A stretch of 64,000 bases of DNA from DASXVX01 sp036504075. GTDB lineage: Bacteria > Bacillota > Sulfobacillia > Symbiobacteriales > Symbiobacteriaceae. The stretch is taken from the NCBI GenBank assembly GCA_036504075.1, contig DASXVX010000056.1, forward strand, positions 1 to 64,000, read 5' to 3'. The position numbers were made by a program, and so were the translations under genes. Positions 49,980 to 59,514 of this stretch are shown here, piece by piece. Position 1 is the first letter of the stretch. The number at the start of each line of letters is the position of its first letter. The notes beneath the pieces were generated by a model. It was not told the origin of the DNA and searched no databases. It worked only from the letters and a program-made list of their open reading frames with translations.

Positions 49980-50096
49980 ATTTTGCCCCTTCGGTGTAGC
50001 CCGACCCGCGGTCGGACCTGTGCCGCTCGGTCTCAGCCGGCGCCGCTGAATGCGCCGCGGAACCCTCAGGCACACTTTCCTCGTGGCTTGCGCCAC
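49976..50096 (-). ncRNA. ykkC-class riboswitch aptamer upstream of pbuG
   Basis: The minus strand shows the ykkC-family core in order: GGAAAGTGTGCCTGAGGGTT then CCGC, a variable stem, AGGTCCGACCG..., CTACACCG and GGGGCAAAATCCCGGG. The ykkC class includes guanidine-I, ppGpp and PRPP sensors. The downstream purine permease makes a PRPP or ppGpp subclass more likely than guanidine; inference only. Confidence 0.75.
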
Positions 50097-50103
50097 ATCA
50101 CCA

Positions 50104-50132
50104 ATGTAAGCTTTCTCCCCTGGAAAAGTCAA
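50104..50132 (-). promoter_or_regulatory. Promoter of the pbuG/riboswitch transcript
   Basis: TTGACT (50127-50132), 17-base spacer and TTACAT (50104-50109) on the minus strand, just ahead of the aptamer. Confidence 0.75.
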
Positions 50133-50158
50133 TCCGAAAGCCGAACTTTTTTCGGCTT

Positions 50159-51346
50159 CTAGCCGAAAGCGTTCGGGAATTGCACCCCAAAGCCCCGGTC
50201 AGAACCGGCTCCGGCCGCCTTAATCAGCCGGTCCGTCTCCACCTTCAGCGCCTGCGCGATCAACGCGCCAGTGACACCGGAGGCTGTTCCGGCCGGGTCT
50301 GCGTTGTCGATGAACACATCGGCGAACTCCAGCAGCTGCCGCCCATCCGGATGGCGCCGAGCTTGCGCCAGGGAGCCAATTGCGATCAGCCCATGCCCCC
50401 GCCGCTTCGCGTCCAGTGCCAGTTTCCCCACGCTGCCGCCAACAGCGCCGCTGCCCGCATCACCGCCGCCCCCGGCAACGATGAAAACGTCCGCCGGCGA
50501 AGTGAGGCCTCCAGGTAGCCCGGCCCCCGCAAAGTGAACGGAACCCCCGGCCAAAATCGCGCCCGCGCAAAGCGCCGCCGCCTCCCGAACCGCCGGCCCC
50601 TGGGTCGCCTGCACCTGAGCGATGGCCACGAAGGTCTCCGCCCAGCAACGTTCGGCGGTTAGCGGCCCGGCCTCTGGCTCCATGGCCGCAATAAAGCGGG
50701 CCGCGGCCACGTCCGGCGCCGTCAGCGCATTGCCCACGACGACAAAAGCCGCCCCGGCCAGCAGCGCCGCCCGGGCCTGCTCCGGCGAGGTGTACCGTCC
50801 CTCGGCCACCACCGGCACGGTCACGGCCTCCGCCAGTTCCCGCACCAGGTTCAGATCCGGCCCCGCCTGCTGGGGGGAATACGGCGTGTAGCCCGAAAGC
50901 GTCGTCCCTACCAGGTCGGCCCCATAGCCCACGGCCCGCACGCCCTCAGCCACGGTGGAAATGTCGGCCATCACCGGCAGCATCAGCTCATCGTGAATGG
51001 ACTGAATCAGCATGGCCAGCCGGCCCGGCACGCCGTGCGCTTCCGCCGTGGCGTCCAAGGCGATGACGTCCGCCCCCGCCTCCGCCAGGGCCCGGGCGCT
51101 CTCCAGATCAGGCGTAATCACGCGCTGACCCCGCCCGTCGGCCCGTTTCCACAGGCCAATGACGGGCAGGGTCGTGACCGCCTTCACGGCGACAACGTGC
51201 TCCGGCGAATTCACCCTGAGCGCCGTGGCGCCTGCAGCCTCCGCGGCCGCGGCCATGGCCGCCATGTGCTGCGGGGCGTTCAGGGGCGAATCCGGGGTCG
51301 ATGGCTGGCAGGACACAATCAGCCGGCCGGGTTTCGCAGCAAACAT
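50159..51346 (-). CDS. NanE-like epimerase fused to a SIS-like domain
   Basis: A 395-residue protein. Residues 1-225 are a NanE TIM barrel (ManNAc-6-P 2-epimerase): LIVSCQP, VIGLWKR, VIALDATAEAHG, DISTVAEG, GYTPYSPQQ and AEGRYTSPEQA. Residues 235-395 resemble SIS sugar-isomerase proteins (GGSVHFAGAGLPGG, AKRRGHGLIAIGSLAQARRHPDG, EFADVFIDNADPAG). The Ser-rich phosphate loop of normal SIS domains is replaced by VAGGGGDAGSG. The start is one of two adjacent ATGs; the second has better spacing from GGGAGG. It follows the DUF1444 gene by 61 bases. Confidence 0.85.
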   Translation of the reverse strand: MFAAKPGRLIVSCQPSTPDSPLNAPQHMAAMAAAAEAAGATALRVNSPEHVVAVKAVTTLPVIGLWKRADGRGQRVITPDLESARALAEAGADVIALDATAEAHGVPGRLAMLIQSIHDELMLPVMADISTVAEGVRAVGYGADLVGTTLSGYTPYSPQQAGPDLNLVRELAEAVTVPVVAEGRYTSPEQARAALLAGAAFVVVGNALTAPDVAAARFIAAMEPEAGPLTAERCWAETFVAIAQVQATQGPAVREAAALCAGAILAGGSVHFAGAGLPGGLTSPADVFIVAGGGGDAGSGAVGGSVGKLALDAKRRGHGLIAIGSLAQARRHPDGRQLLEFADVFIDNADPAGTASGVTGALIAQALKVETDRLIKAAGAGSDRGFGVQFPNAFG

Positions 51347-51410
51347 CATCAAGCCTCCCGGAAAAGGTTTCCCCCCCTCCATTCGGCCCGACCGATGAAA
51401 TCCCTGCCGG

Positions 51411-52238
51411 TCAGTTGACCACCCGCTCGCCGTCCTCCCGCCCATAAACCGCCAGGCCGCCGTTCCGCAACGTGAACAGCATGGGGGTAATCGGGTAGGA
51501 ATGGCCCTCGAAATCCTGCTGGATGCGATCGGCCATCTCCTCCACAAACGCCGGGTCGGCGTCGCCGAACAACACCAGGTAGTCCCGGTGCGGAATGCCG
51601 ATGACCGGGTTTCCCGGTACGTGCGCCGCCGCCTCATTCAGCTGGCGGGTCAGGAGCAGGCGGCTGGCATCGTAGCCGTCGAACGTCTCCCAGACCATCG
51701 TCACGCGGTTGCCCCGCCCAATGACGTGGTTGGGTCCATTCGGATCCAGCGCCTCCAGGTTCTCCACGGCCGCGGCCAGCAGGTCCCCCCGGGTGACGCC
51801 CCACTTCTCCATGACCGCCAGGTGCAGGTAGGCATAGCGCTCGGGCTCGTCCAGCACAAAGGCGATGGAAAGGTCCCCCACATAGTCCAGCGAAGCCAGT
51901 TCCCGATGGTCCGCCCGGCAGAACTCCACCAGGCTCGGGGGCACCACTTGCGGCATTACCTTGTGCCGGTTCTCGGCGAAAGTGCCGTGAATCCGGGCCG
52001 GACCCTCGTAAGCCAGCGACGCCAGGAAGTGGTTGATGACGTCATCCCGCTCCAACGGTGCCTCGCAGTACAACTGGTACAGGCTTTCCAGCGAAATCAG
52101 CCGGCGTTGACCCGGTTCCGGCTCCACCACCAGCGTGGACTTCCCCGTCGCCTCGACCCGGGCATCAGGCCACTCCCGGCGCGCCCGACTTGCCACCACG
52201 CGACTGAATTCTTCTTCTGTTAACAGCGCCCGCGGCAT
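51411..52238 (-). CDS. DUF1444 (YtpQ-like) protein
   Basis: A 275-residue protein of the DUF1444/YtpQ family found in Firmicutes. The N-terminal part has RREWPDARVEATGKSTLVV and the conserved ISLESLYQLY; the C-terminal half includes VTRGDLLAAAVENLE. No catalytic motif is obvious. Cytosolic. GGGGAGGG precedes the ATG. Probably cotranscribed with the NanE-SIS gene. Confidence 0.8.
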   Translation of the reverse strand: MPRALLTEEEFSRVVASRARREWPDARVEATGKSTLVVEPEPGQRRLISLESLYQLYCEAPLERDDVINHFLASLAYEGPARIHGTFAENRHKVMPQVVPPSLVEFCRADHRELASLDYVGDLSIAFVLDEPERYAYLHLAVMEKWGVTRGDLLAAAVENLEALDPNGPNHVIGRGNRVTMVWETFDGYDASRLLLTRQLNEAAAHVPGNPVIGIPHRDYLVLFGDADPAFVEEMADRIQQDFEGHSYPITPMLFTLRNGGLAVYGREDGERVVN

Positions 52239-52943
52239 TCAATTCCCTCCCCTGGGCAGACCAGGCCCTCCGGCCCCCTCGGAAGACGCATCCACCGCAT
52301 ATGTGTATTCACCATTAATTACGGAAGGAAACGGCGCGAGTTCGCTGTCAGAAAAAAGAATTTGTGTGCGCCGTCTTCGATTCGCTCCCTCCGGGCTCCG
52401 CTGGCAGTGGTCAGGTGCCCAGCCAGGGATCTGCAGCGGCCAATCGCGGAGGCCGGTAACACCCGGCCATATTGCACTGCCGGAGCCCGGCAGCCGCTCC
52501 CGGGCCCTCGACCTTCAGGGGTCTCCCCGTTCTCACGCAAAATCGGCTGGATGAAGTCCCCGATCTTGGTGCATTTTTGCGCCAAAACCCAAGTTACTTC
52601 ACCGATCCGTCCGTTTCTGCATGCCAAAGGAGGCAACGGCCTGCAAAAAGGACAGCGAGCACCTTCACCCGCCAGGAGCCCGACATGACGCCCTTGAATC
52701 AGAGCCTTCCGCCCAATGATGAGACCAAAGGGACCGAATTCCTCGGTCACTGCCCCCTCTGCGCATCGGTAGGCTGTGGTGCGAACGGCTTCAACGTCCC
52801 AGCTGACCGCGTGGAGTCGAGGTTCAGAGCCTCGGGAAGCACCCTCACCAGGCTGCCAGGTTTCTTGCCATTTGTCCGCGGACCGCGAGTGTCTGCCCGG
52901 AGATTAGCGAAGAGCCGAAATTCCAGTGGAAGGAAGCCGTTCA
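52239..52943. other. 705-base interval without a recognised gene
   Basis: Both strands carry only reading frames with no recognisable domain. The best candidate starts at ATG 52685 (MTPLNQSLPPNDETKG, with a CPLC motif, and CAGGAG upstream) but runs on into the next gene in another frame. No clear terminator, promoter or riboswitch was recognised. Confidence 0.5.
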
Positions 52944-53969
52944 GTGAAGCGATATGCGGCAATCCTCGTGACAGCGTTACTTTTAAGCAGTTGTACACCC
53001 GCCCCTGCGGCAGGTCCAGCCCTTACCCGGGCCCCCGCCCCGGCGGGCGAATCGCTCCAACTCCGGACTACGGCCACGCAGCTGGCCCCGTTCTTCGCCG
53101 AATCCCCCAGCCCCCTACCCGGCGTTTTCGTTCGGAAAGGCGACCGGCTCGACTATGCGCACCGCGGTCAGCACACGCACGTGCTGGCCGGAGCGCAGTC
53201 CCTGGCGCTGGCCATTCAGGGCGACAAGGCGCTGGTCACCGACGGCGCCGGGCTGTTCTGGTACGACTGGACGGCCGGCGCCCTGACCGAGATCCCCGGA
53301 CTGCCCGCCGCCCGGTTCGCCGCCCGCAGCGGGAGTTCATACGTGCTACTGGCGGAGAAGCAGGTGCTCGTCTGGACCCCCGGCGAGGACCCGGTGGAAC
53401 TGCCCCTGCCTGAACAGCTCTACGGGATTTCGGGCGCGGCCATTTCGCCGGACGGCCAGTATGCGGCCGTCGCCTTTGACCTGGACCTCCCGTACGGTCC
53501 CCGGGTCGGCGTGGCCTGGGCCTACGACCTCCAGACCGGCGGCATCACCCGCTGGCCGGCAGGCGACCCTCAGGGGCAGTACGGGCTCTGGCTGCTGGGT
53601 TGGAGCGGCCCGCACACCCTGCGGTTCCGCATCGGGGTGCGGGGCTACGACCACGGCTACACCTGGGAACTGCCCGACCGCATTCCCGACCAGGGCGACA
53701 GCACCGACTACAGCATGCCGCTGGGCGCGTGGCCCAACGCTGCCGGGACCTGGCTTGCCTATCAGCCGGAGAGCGACGCGGTGGCCATCCAGTCGGTCGA
53801 CCCGACTGCGAAACCCATCTACGTCTATAAGGGCGATGCCCGTCCCTACAACGCCCGTATCCTGCTGAACGGCCATCTCGCCTTCCTGACCATGTCGCCC
53901 AAGGCCTGGTGGGAGGTCCTGCCCGACGGCACGCTCCGGCGATGGGACGAGTGCGACGGGCTCTTCTGA
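52944..53969 (+). CDS. Lipoprotein with beta-propeller-like repeats, copy 1
   Basis: A 341-residue protein with a lipoprotein signal (YAAILVTALLLSSC). The mature part has repeated short strands: FWYDWTAG, VLVWTPGEDPVEL, AISPDGQYAAVAFDLD and WAYDLQTGGIT, resembling WD40/TolB-like propeller blades. It ends WWEVLPDGTLRRWDE. The GTG at 52944 is preceded by GGAAGGAAG. About 45% of motif segments are shared with the next gene. Function unknown; surface exposed. Confidence 0.8.
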   Translation: MKRYAAILVTALLLSSCTPAPAAGPALTRAPAPAGESLQLRTTATQLAPFFAESPSPLPGVFVRKGDRLDYAHRGQHTHVLAGAQSLALAIQGDKALVTDGAGLFWYDWTAGALTEIPGLPAARFAARSGSSYVLLAEKQVLVWTPGEDPVELPLPEQLYGISGAAISPDGQYAAVAFDLDLPYGPRVGVAWAYDLQTGGITRWPAGDPQGQYGLWLLGWSGPHTLRFRIGVRGYDHGYTWELPDRIPDQGDSTDYSMPLGAWPNAAGTWLAYQPESDAVAIQSVDPTAKPIYVYKGDARPYNARILLNGHLAFLTMSPKAWWEVLPDGTLRRWDECDGLF

Positions 53970-53995
53970 CCCCGGAGGAAGGATGATCAACAGCC

Positions 53996-55033
53996 ATGAG
54001 ATCCCGTCTGGCAGTTCTGCTTGTCGCCTGCCTGCTAACCGGATGTGCGGCCGGTTCCGGAACCCCGGTGCCCGATGCCGGTCAGGGCGCCGGCGCCACC
54101 GGCCCGGCTGCCGCCCCGGCGGCAAGCCCGGCAGCCGGGGCAGAACAACTCGCCCCGTTCTTCCAGTCCACCCCGAGCCCCCTGCCCGGCGTTTTCATCC
54201 GCCAGGACGGCAAGCTGGCCTACGTGGACGGCGACCGTCGGGTTGAGCTGACCATGGGTGCGCACCCATCGGCGCTGGCCGCCGGCGAGCGGGTCCTTCT
54301 GAGCGACGACCGGCAGACCTACTGGTTCGACTGGAAGGTCGGAACGCTGCAGGCCATCCCCGGCCTGCCCCCGGTGGCCCAGGCCGCCGGCCGGGGCACG
54401 ACATATGTCCTGCGGACATATCGGGAGGCCTTGGTCTGGACCCCCGGCCAGGACCCGGTAAAGCTGGCCCAGCCGGACCACGTTTTCGGCCTCACCGGCG
54501 TCTCCCTGTCGCCGGATGGGCGCTATGCCGTCGCCGCCTTCGATCTTGACATCCCGGAGGGTCCACGGGCCGGGGCGGTGTGGGCCTACGACCTCCAGAC
54601 CGGCCAGATCGCACCGTGGCCGATCGAGACGCCGCGGTTCGGGTACGGCGCCTGGCTCCTCGGTTGGAGCGGACCGCACACGCTGCGGTTCGTCTTCGGC
54701 TACCACGGTAATTGCGTGGGCTACACCTGGGCGCTCCCAGACAAAGAGCCCGTGTTGGATGGCACAGGGTATCGGATGATGTCAGACGCCTGGCCCACCT
54801 CGGACGGCGCCTGGTTCCTCTACTCGCCCATCCCCGAGCAGGCGGTGGTCCAGTCCATCCAGCCCGATAGCCGGCCCCTGGACCTCCCCTTCCCCCTGTG
54901 CGGGGCTTACGACCCCCGAATTCTGCTGAACGGCCACCCGGCGGGTTACCAGTCGGGCAATCCGCGGGTCTGGTTTGAAGTCCTGCCCGACGGCACGCTG
55001 CGACGGTGGGAAGGCGCTGAAGCCCTGTTTTGA
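53996..55033 (+). CDS. Lipoprotein with beta-propeller-like repeats, copy 2
   Basis: A 345-residue paralogue of the upstream gene. Lipobox LLTGC after a short hydrophobic signal. Shared pieces include SPLPGVF, VWTPGQDPVKL, SLSPDGRYAVAAFDLD, WAYDLQTG, LLGWSGPHTLRF, RILLNGH and EVLPDGTLRRWE. A tandem duplication is clear. 26 bases separate the two genes; the Shine-Dalgarno is weak, suggesting coupling. Confidence 0.82.
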   Translation: MRSRLAVLLVACLLTGCAAGSGTPVPDAGQGAGATGPAAAPAASPAAGAEQLAPFFQSTPSPLPGVFIRQDGKLAYVDGDRRVELTMGAHPSALAAGERVLLSDDRQTYWFDWKVGTLQAIPGLPPVAQAAGRGTTYVLRTYREALVWTPGQDPVKLAQPDHVFGLTGVSLSPDGRYAVAAFDLDIPEGPRAGAVWAYDLQTGQIAPWPIETPRFGYGAWLLGWSGPHTLRFVFGYHGNCVGYTWALPDKEPVLDGTGYRMMSDAWPTSDGAWFLYSPIPEQAVVQSIQPDSRPLDLPFPLCGAYDPRILLNGHPAGYQSGNPRVWFEVLPDGTLRRWEGAEALF

Positions 55034-55059
55034 TCGCCACCCTGGCGACCGGCATGAAG

Positions 55060-55086
55060 AAACCCTCCGGAATATCCGGAGGGTTT
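55060..55086. terminator. Bidirectional terminator between lipoprotein and guaA
   Basis: AAACCCTCCGGA pairs perfectly with TCCGGAGGGTTT; T run on the plus strand and A run before it. It serves two convergent genes. Confidence 0.85.
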
Positions 55087-55101
55087 TCGCTTAACCAGAG
55101 G

Positions 55102-56640
<1,539 letters not shown>

Positions 56641-56707
56641 TTGGCTCCTCCCGCTTTCAGGCGCCGGCCTCTCCAGACCGGACGTGCCGTGCTTGTGTCA
56701 TTATGTT

Positions 56708-56737
56708 AAGAAGGCGGGGTTACACGCCCGCCTTCTT
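56708..56737 (-). terminator. Terminator after hpt
   Basis: AAGAAGGCGGG pairs with CCCGCCTTCTT; TTAACATAAT follows on the minus strand. Lies between the hpt stop and guaA. Confidence 0.8.
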
Positions 56738-56742
56738 CGCCA

Positions 56743-57285
56743 CTATTTGTCGCTATAGATTTCCGGTTTCAGGATGCAGATATCCCGCAGATTCCGATAC
56801 TTCTCGGCGTAGTCGAGCCCGTTTCCGACCACGAAGTAGTCGGGCACCTCGAAGCCCCGGTAGTCGATGGGGACCTCCACCTTCCGGCGGGACGGCTTGT
56901 CCAGCAGCGTCGCCGTCCGCAAGGACGCCGGGCCCCGCTGGGACAGGTATTCCCGGAGAAACTTGATGGTCAGCCCGGTATCGACGATATCTTCGGAAAT
57001 CAGTACGTGGCGGCCCTCCAGGGTATAGTCCAGGTCCAGCAATACCCGGTGCACGCCAGTAGACTTGGTGGCAGCGCCATACGACGAAATGCGCATAAAG
57101 TCCAGTTCAGCCGGAATGGTAATGGACCGGAACAGGTCCGAGGTAAACAGCGAAGCACCCTTCAGGATGCCCACCACGACCAGGTCCTTGCCGGCGTATT
57201 CACGGGAGATTTGCGCCCCCAAGACTTTGATTCGCTCCTGAATCTCGGCTTCACTTATGAGAACCCGTTCCACGTCCTGAAGCAC
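56743..57285 (-). CDS. hpt: Hypoxanthine phosphoribosyltransferase
   Basis: A 180-residue HPRT. The PRPP motif is VLISEDIVDTGLTIKFL, the base-binding part is KYRNLRDI, and VGILKGASLFTSDL is the pyrophosphate loop. It salvages hypoxanthine and guanine with PRPP. The GTG at 57285 fits the usual length and follows a G-rich Shine-Dalgarno (GAGGGGGAAG). It has its own promoter. Confidence 0.94.
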   Translation of the reverse strand: MLQDVERVLISEAEIQERIKVLGAQISREYAGKDLVVVGILKGASLFTSDLFRSITIPAELDFMRISSYGAATKSTGVHRVLLDLDYTLEGRHVLISEDIVDTGLTIKFLREYLSQRGPASLRTATLLDKPSRRKVEVPIDYRGFEVPDYFVVGNGLDYAEKYRNLRDICILKPEIYSDK

Positions 57286-57352
57286 GGCGGCTTCCCCCTC
57301 TACCCTCGTCCGACCATCCGGACACAGGCGGTTGCGCGTTAGTTTAACCCAA

Positions 57353-57381
57353 AGTCTACTAGCCGCGCGCTGGACCGTCAA
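57353..57381 (-). promoter_or_regulatory. Promoter of hpt
   Basis: TTGACG (57376-57381), 17-base spacer, TAGACT (57353-57358) on the minus strand. Confidence 0.7.
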
Positions 57382-57407
57382 GTAGGTCGGGGGACGGTAG
57401 TGTCGAT

Positions 57408-58643
57408 CTAGCCTGCGCTCAGACGCTTCAGGGTCTCAGCCAGCAACGCCGTGCCGGCGGCAATGTCTTCCGGGCTGGTGTATTCCTGCGGGCAGTGCGA
57501 CAGGCCGTTACGGCTCCGCAGGAAAATCATGGCCACCGGACAGAGTGCGGCGATGTTTGCCCCGTCGTGCACGGCGCCGCTGGGCAGGCGGAACGGCTCC
57601 AGCCCCAGGGCAGCGGCCGAGTCCGAGAGCACCTGCATGAGTCGCTCATCGCAGCGGATGGGGGGACTCGTATGCTGCAGGACCATGTCGCCCGTAAGGC
57701 CCCGGCGCCGGCAAACTTCCGCAAAGTCCCGGCGGATGCGGGCCACGCAGGCGTCCCGCCGCTCGGCGTCGAGGTCCCGGACGTCGAAGCTCAATTCGAC
57801 CTCCGCCGGAATCACGTTGGTCCCGCCCGGGTGCGCCTGGATGAACCCCACCGTCGCCCGGGTGGCCGGGTCCGACTCGCGGGCCGCCCGCTCCACCGCC
57901 AGTATCACTTCCGCCGCCGCCGGCATCGGGTCCAGCCGCAATCCCATGGGACAGGCCCCGGCGTGCTCCGCCCGGCCCCGGATGACGCCTTTAAGCTGTT
58001 GCATTCCGGCGATGCCGCTGACAATGCCCACCGGCAGCCCTCGCGCTTCCAGCAGGCCGGACTGCTCGATGTGTACCTCTACATAAGCCGCGTAGGTCCC
58101 GAGCGGGACTGCCGCCGCGGCCAGCCCTGCCGGGTCGCCGCCATACGCCGCGAGCGCCTCGGTGACGGAGATGCCGTCCCGGTCCCGGATCACAGCAGCC
58201 TCGTGGGCGGGGAACGTCCCGGTGAGCACGCTGGAGCCCAGGAGGCCGTGGGGAAACCGGCTCCCCTCTTCGCCCACCAGGCTGACCACCTCAATGGGCA
58301 ACTCCGGCGCAAAGCCTTGTTCCTTCAGGGACTGGACCGCCTCCAGAGCGCCCAACACCCCCGCCGGCCCGTCGTAGTGCCCGCCGTGGGGCACACTGTC
58401 CAGGTGAGAACCGGTCAGAATCGCGCCGCCGGACCGGCGCCCCGGCAGACGCCCGAAGAGGTTGCCGGCGGCATCCCGCCGCACGGAAAGCCCGGCCTCC
58501 CGCATCCAGCCCGCCACCGTCTCCGTGGCGGCCTTTTCTGCGTCCGAGTATGCGTACCGGGTGACGCCACCGTCCTCCGTCTTGCCAAACCGGGTCAGGT
58601 ACAGCAAACGGGCATTCACCCGTTCCGCGTTTATTGCGATCAA
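57408..58643 (-). CDS. M20-family amidohydrolase (hydantoinase/carbamoylase type)
   Basis: A 411-residue zinc enzyme of the allantoate amidohydrolase / N-carbamoyl-L-amino-acid hydrolase subfamily. Metal ligands are in TGSHLDSVPHGGHYDG and LVGEEGSRF, and VEVHIEQSG, GRAEHAGACPM and SGAVHDGA follow. Substrate (allantoate, ureidopropionate or carbamoyl amino acid) cannot be told. TTG start. A clear promoter lies upstream. Confidence 0.85.
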   Translation of the reverse strand: MIAINAERVNARLLYLTRFGKTEDGGVTRYAYSDAEKAATETVAGWMREAGLSVRRDAAGNLFGRLPGRRSGGAILTGSHLDSVPHGGHYDGPAGVLGALEAVQSLKEQGFAPELPIEVVSLVGEEGSRFPHGLLGSSVLTGTFPAHEAAVIRDRDGISVTEALAAYGGDPAGLAAAAVPLGTYAAYVEVHIEQSGLLEARGLPVGIVSGIAGMQQLKGVIRGRAEHAGACPMGLRLDPMPAAAEVILAVERAARESDPATRATVGFIQAHPGGTNVIPAEVELSFDVRDLDAERRDACVARIRRDFAEVCRRRGLTGDMVLQHTSPPIRCDERLMQVLSDSAAALGLEPFRLPSGAVHDGANIAALCPVAMIFLRSRNGLSHCPQEYTSPEDIAAGTALLAETLKRLSAG

Positions 58644-58663
58644 TCCCTACACCCCCGCCTCCC

Positions 58664-58692
58664 AGTTAACCGTTCCCAGCGGTTACCGTCAA
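58664..58692 (-). promoter_or_regulatory. Promoter with embedded inverted repeat, amidohydrolase gene
   Basis: TTGACG (58687-58692), 17-base spacer, TTAACT (58664-58669) on the minus strand. The spacer contains TAACCG-N7-CGGTTA, an operator-like palindrome between the boxes. Confidence 0.6.
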
Positions 58693-58747
58693 GCAGGGTT
58701 GACAACGAATGCATGCTCGTTAAGCGAACCACGCCCGCTGCGCGCAA

Positions 58748-58783
58748 AAAGGCCGGTCATGGGAGGTTCCCTGACCGGCCTTT
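58748..58783 (-). terminator. Terminator after yyaC
   Basis: AAAGGCCGGTCA pairs with TGACCGGCCTTT; TTTTTGCG follows on the minus strand. Confidence 0.88.
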
Positions 58784-58796
58784 CAACACGGCTGAC

Positions 58797-59414
58797 TTAT
58801 GCAGACCCGGATTTTGCATCCGCCGGCGAAGTCCGGAAGGAGCCGGCCGCATACTCGTTGTAAAATGAGATGATCCCGTCTGCAATCACTTCCGCCATGG
58901 CCACGGTCTGATCCAGGCCCGTGAACCAGATCATGAACGGAAAGTGTGCAGTGCCGCCCATGACGTGGACCGACCCGACCTGCGGCAGGTTCTTGCCCAT
59001 GCCGGCACCGGGCTTCAGCGGACCCTTGTTGACGGTAACCCGGCCCGGCCGGCCAACGGCAGCGTCTACGGCGATGATGTACGGAAACTTGTTGCGTTTC
59101 ATGGCCCGCGTCCAGGCCTCGTTGAGCTTGTCCTTGATGTTGGTGGCATGCACAGGCTGGTTCAGGTCGCCCAGGTATTCGCCCCCGAAACCCTTGCGCT
59201 GCAAAAACCACCCGATGAACGGGCCGAGCGCGTCGCCGGTAGAACTGGTGGCGCCGACCATGAAGAAAATGGGCATGTACTTGTCGCTCTTAAAGTCCGC
59301 CTGGAACTGCTCACGCAGGGCGGTCGCCAACAGTCGCGACGCTTCCGCATCCTGGTAGTGGAAATCGGCCAGGAGAGTGGAGGCGGCGGTTGGGTTCGCC
59401 ATTTCGTTGGACAA
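58797..59414 (-). CDS. yyaC: YyaC-family sporulation protein
   Basis: A 205-residue DUF1256/YyaC protein, related in fold to hydrogenase-maturation and GPR-type spore proteases. Conserved: MVGATSSTGDALGPFIGWFL, PVHATN, YIIAVDAAVGRP, and NKGPLKPGAGMGKNLPQVG. In B. subtilis it is a sporulation gene. TTG start at 59414, five bases after a GGGGGAG; the ATG four codons later is too far. Strong vegetative promoter upstream. Confidence 0.88.
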   Translation of the reverse strand: MSNEMANPTAASTLLADFHYQDAEASRLLATALREQFQADFKSDKYMPIFFMVGATSSTGDALGPFIGWFLQRKGFGGEYLGDLNQPVHATNIKDKLNEAWTRAMKRNKFPYIIAVDAAVGRPGRVTVNKGPLKPGAGMGKNLPQVGSVHVMGGTAHFPFMIWFTGLDQTVAMAEVIADGIISFYNEYAAGSFRTSPADAKSGSA

Positions 59415-59471
59415 GCGGACTCCCCCTTGAAAACCGACTTAGAAAACAGGCATCCATAACTGGTAATTACT

Positions 59472-59500
59472 ACTATATCTCTCCATACCGTTTTTGTCAA
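59472..59500 (-). promoter_or_regulatory. Sigma-A promoter of yyaC
   Basis: TTGACA (59495-59500), 17-base spacer, TATAGT (59472-59477), near-consensus on the minus strand. Confidence 0.85.
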
Positions 59501-59514
59501 TCTTTGGATTGGAT

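Noticed and set aside
49869..50132. N-terminal extension of the PbuG reading frame (88 codons)
   Set aside because: The extension translates the riboswitch and terminator; the GTG at 49868 has a good Shine-Dalgarno and matches the family start.
52926..52946. Upstream GTG (52926) as start of lipoprotein copy 1
   Set aside because: The GTG at 52944 has GGAAGGAAG 7 bases upstream and gives a compact lipoprotein signal; the earlier one has no Shine-Dalgarno.
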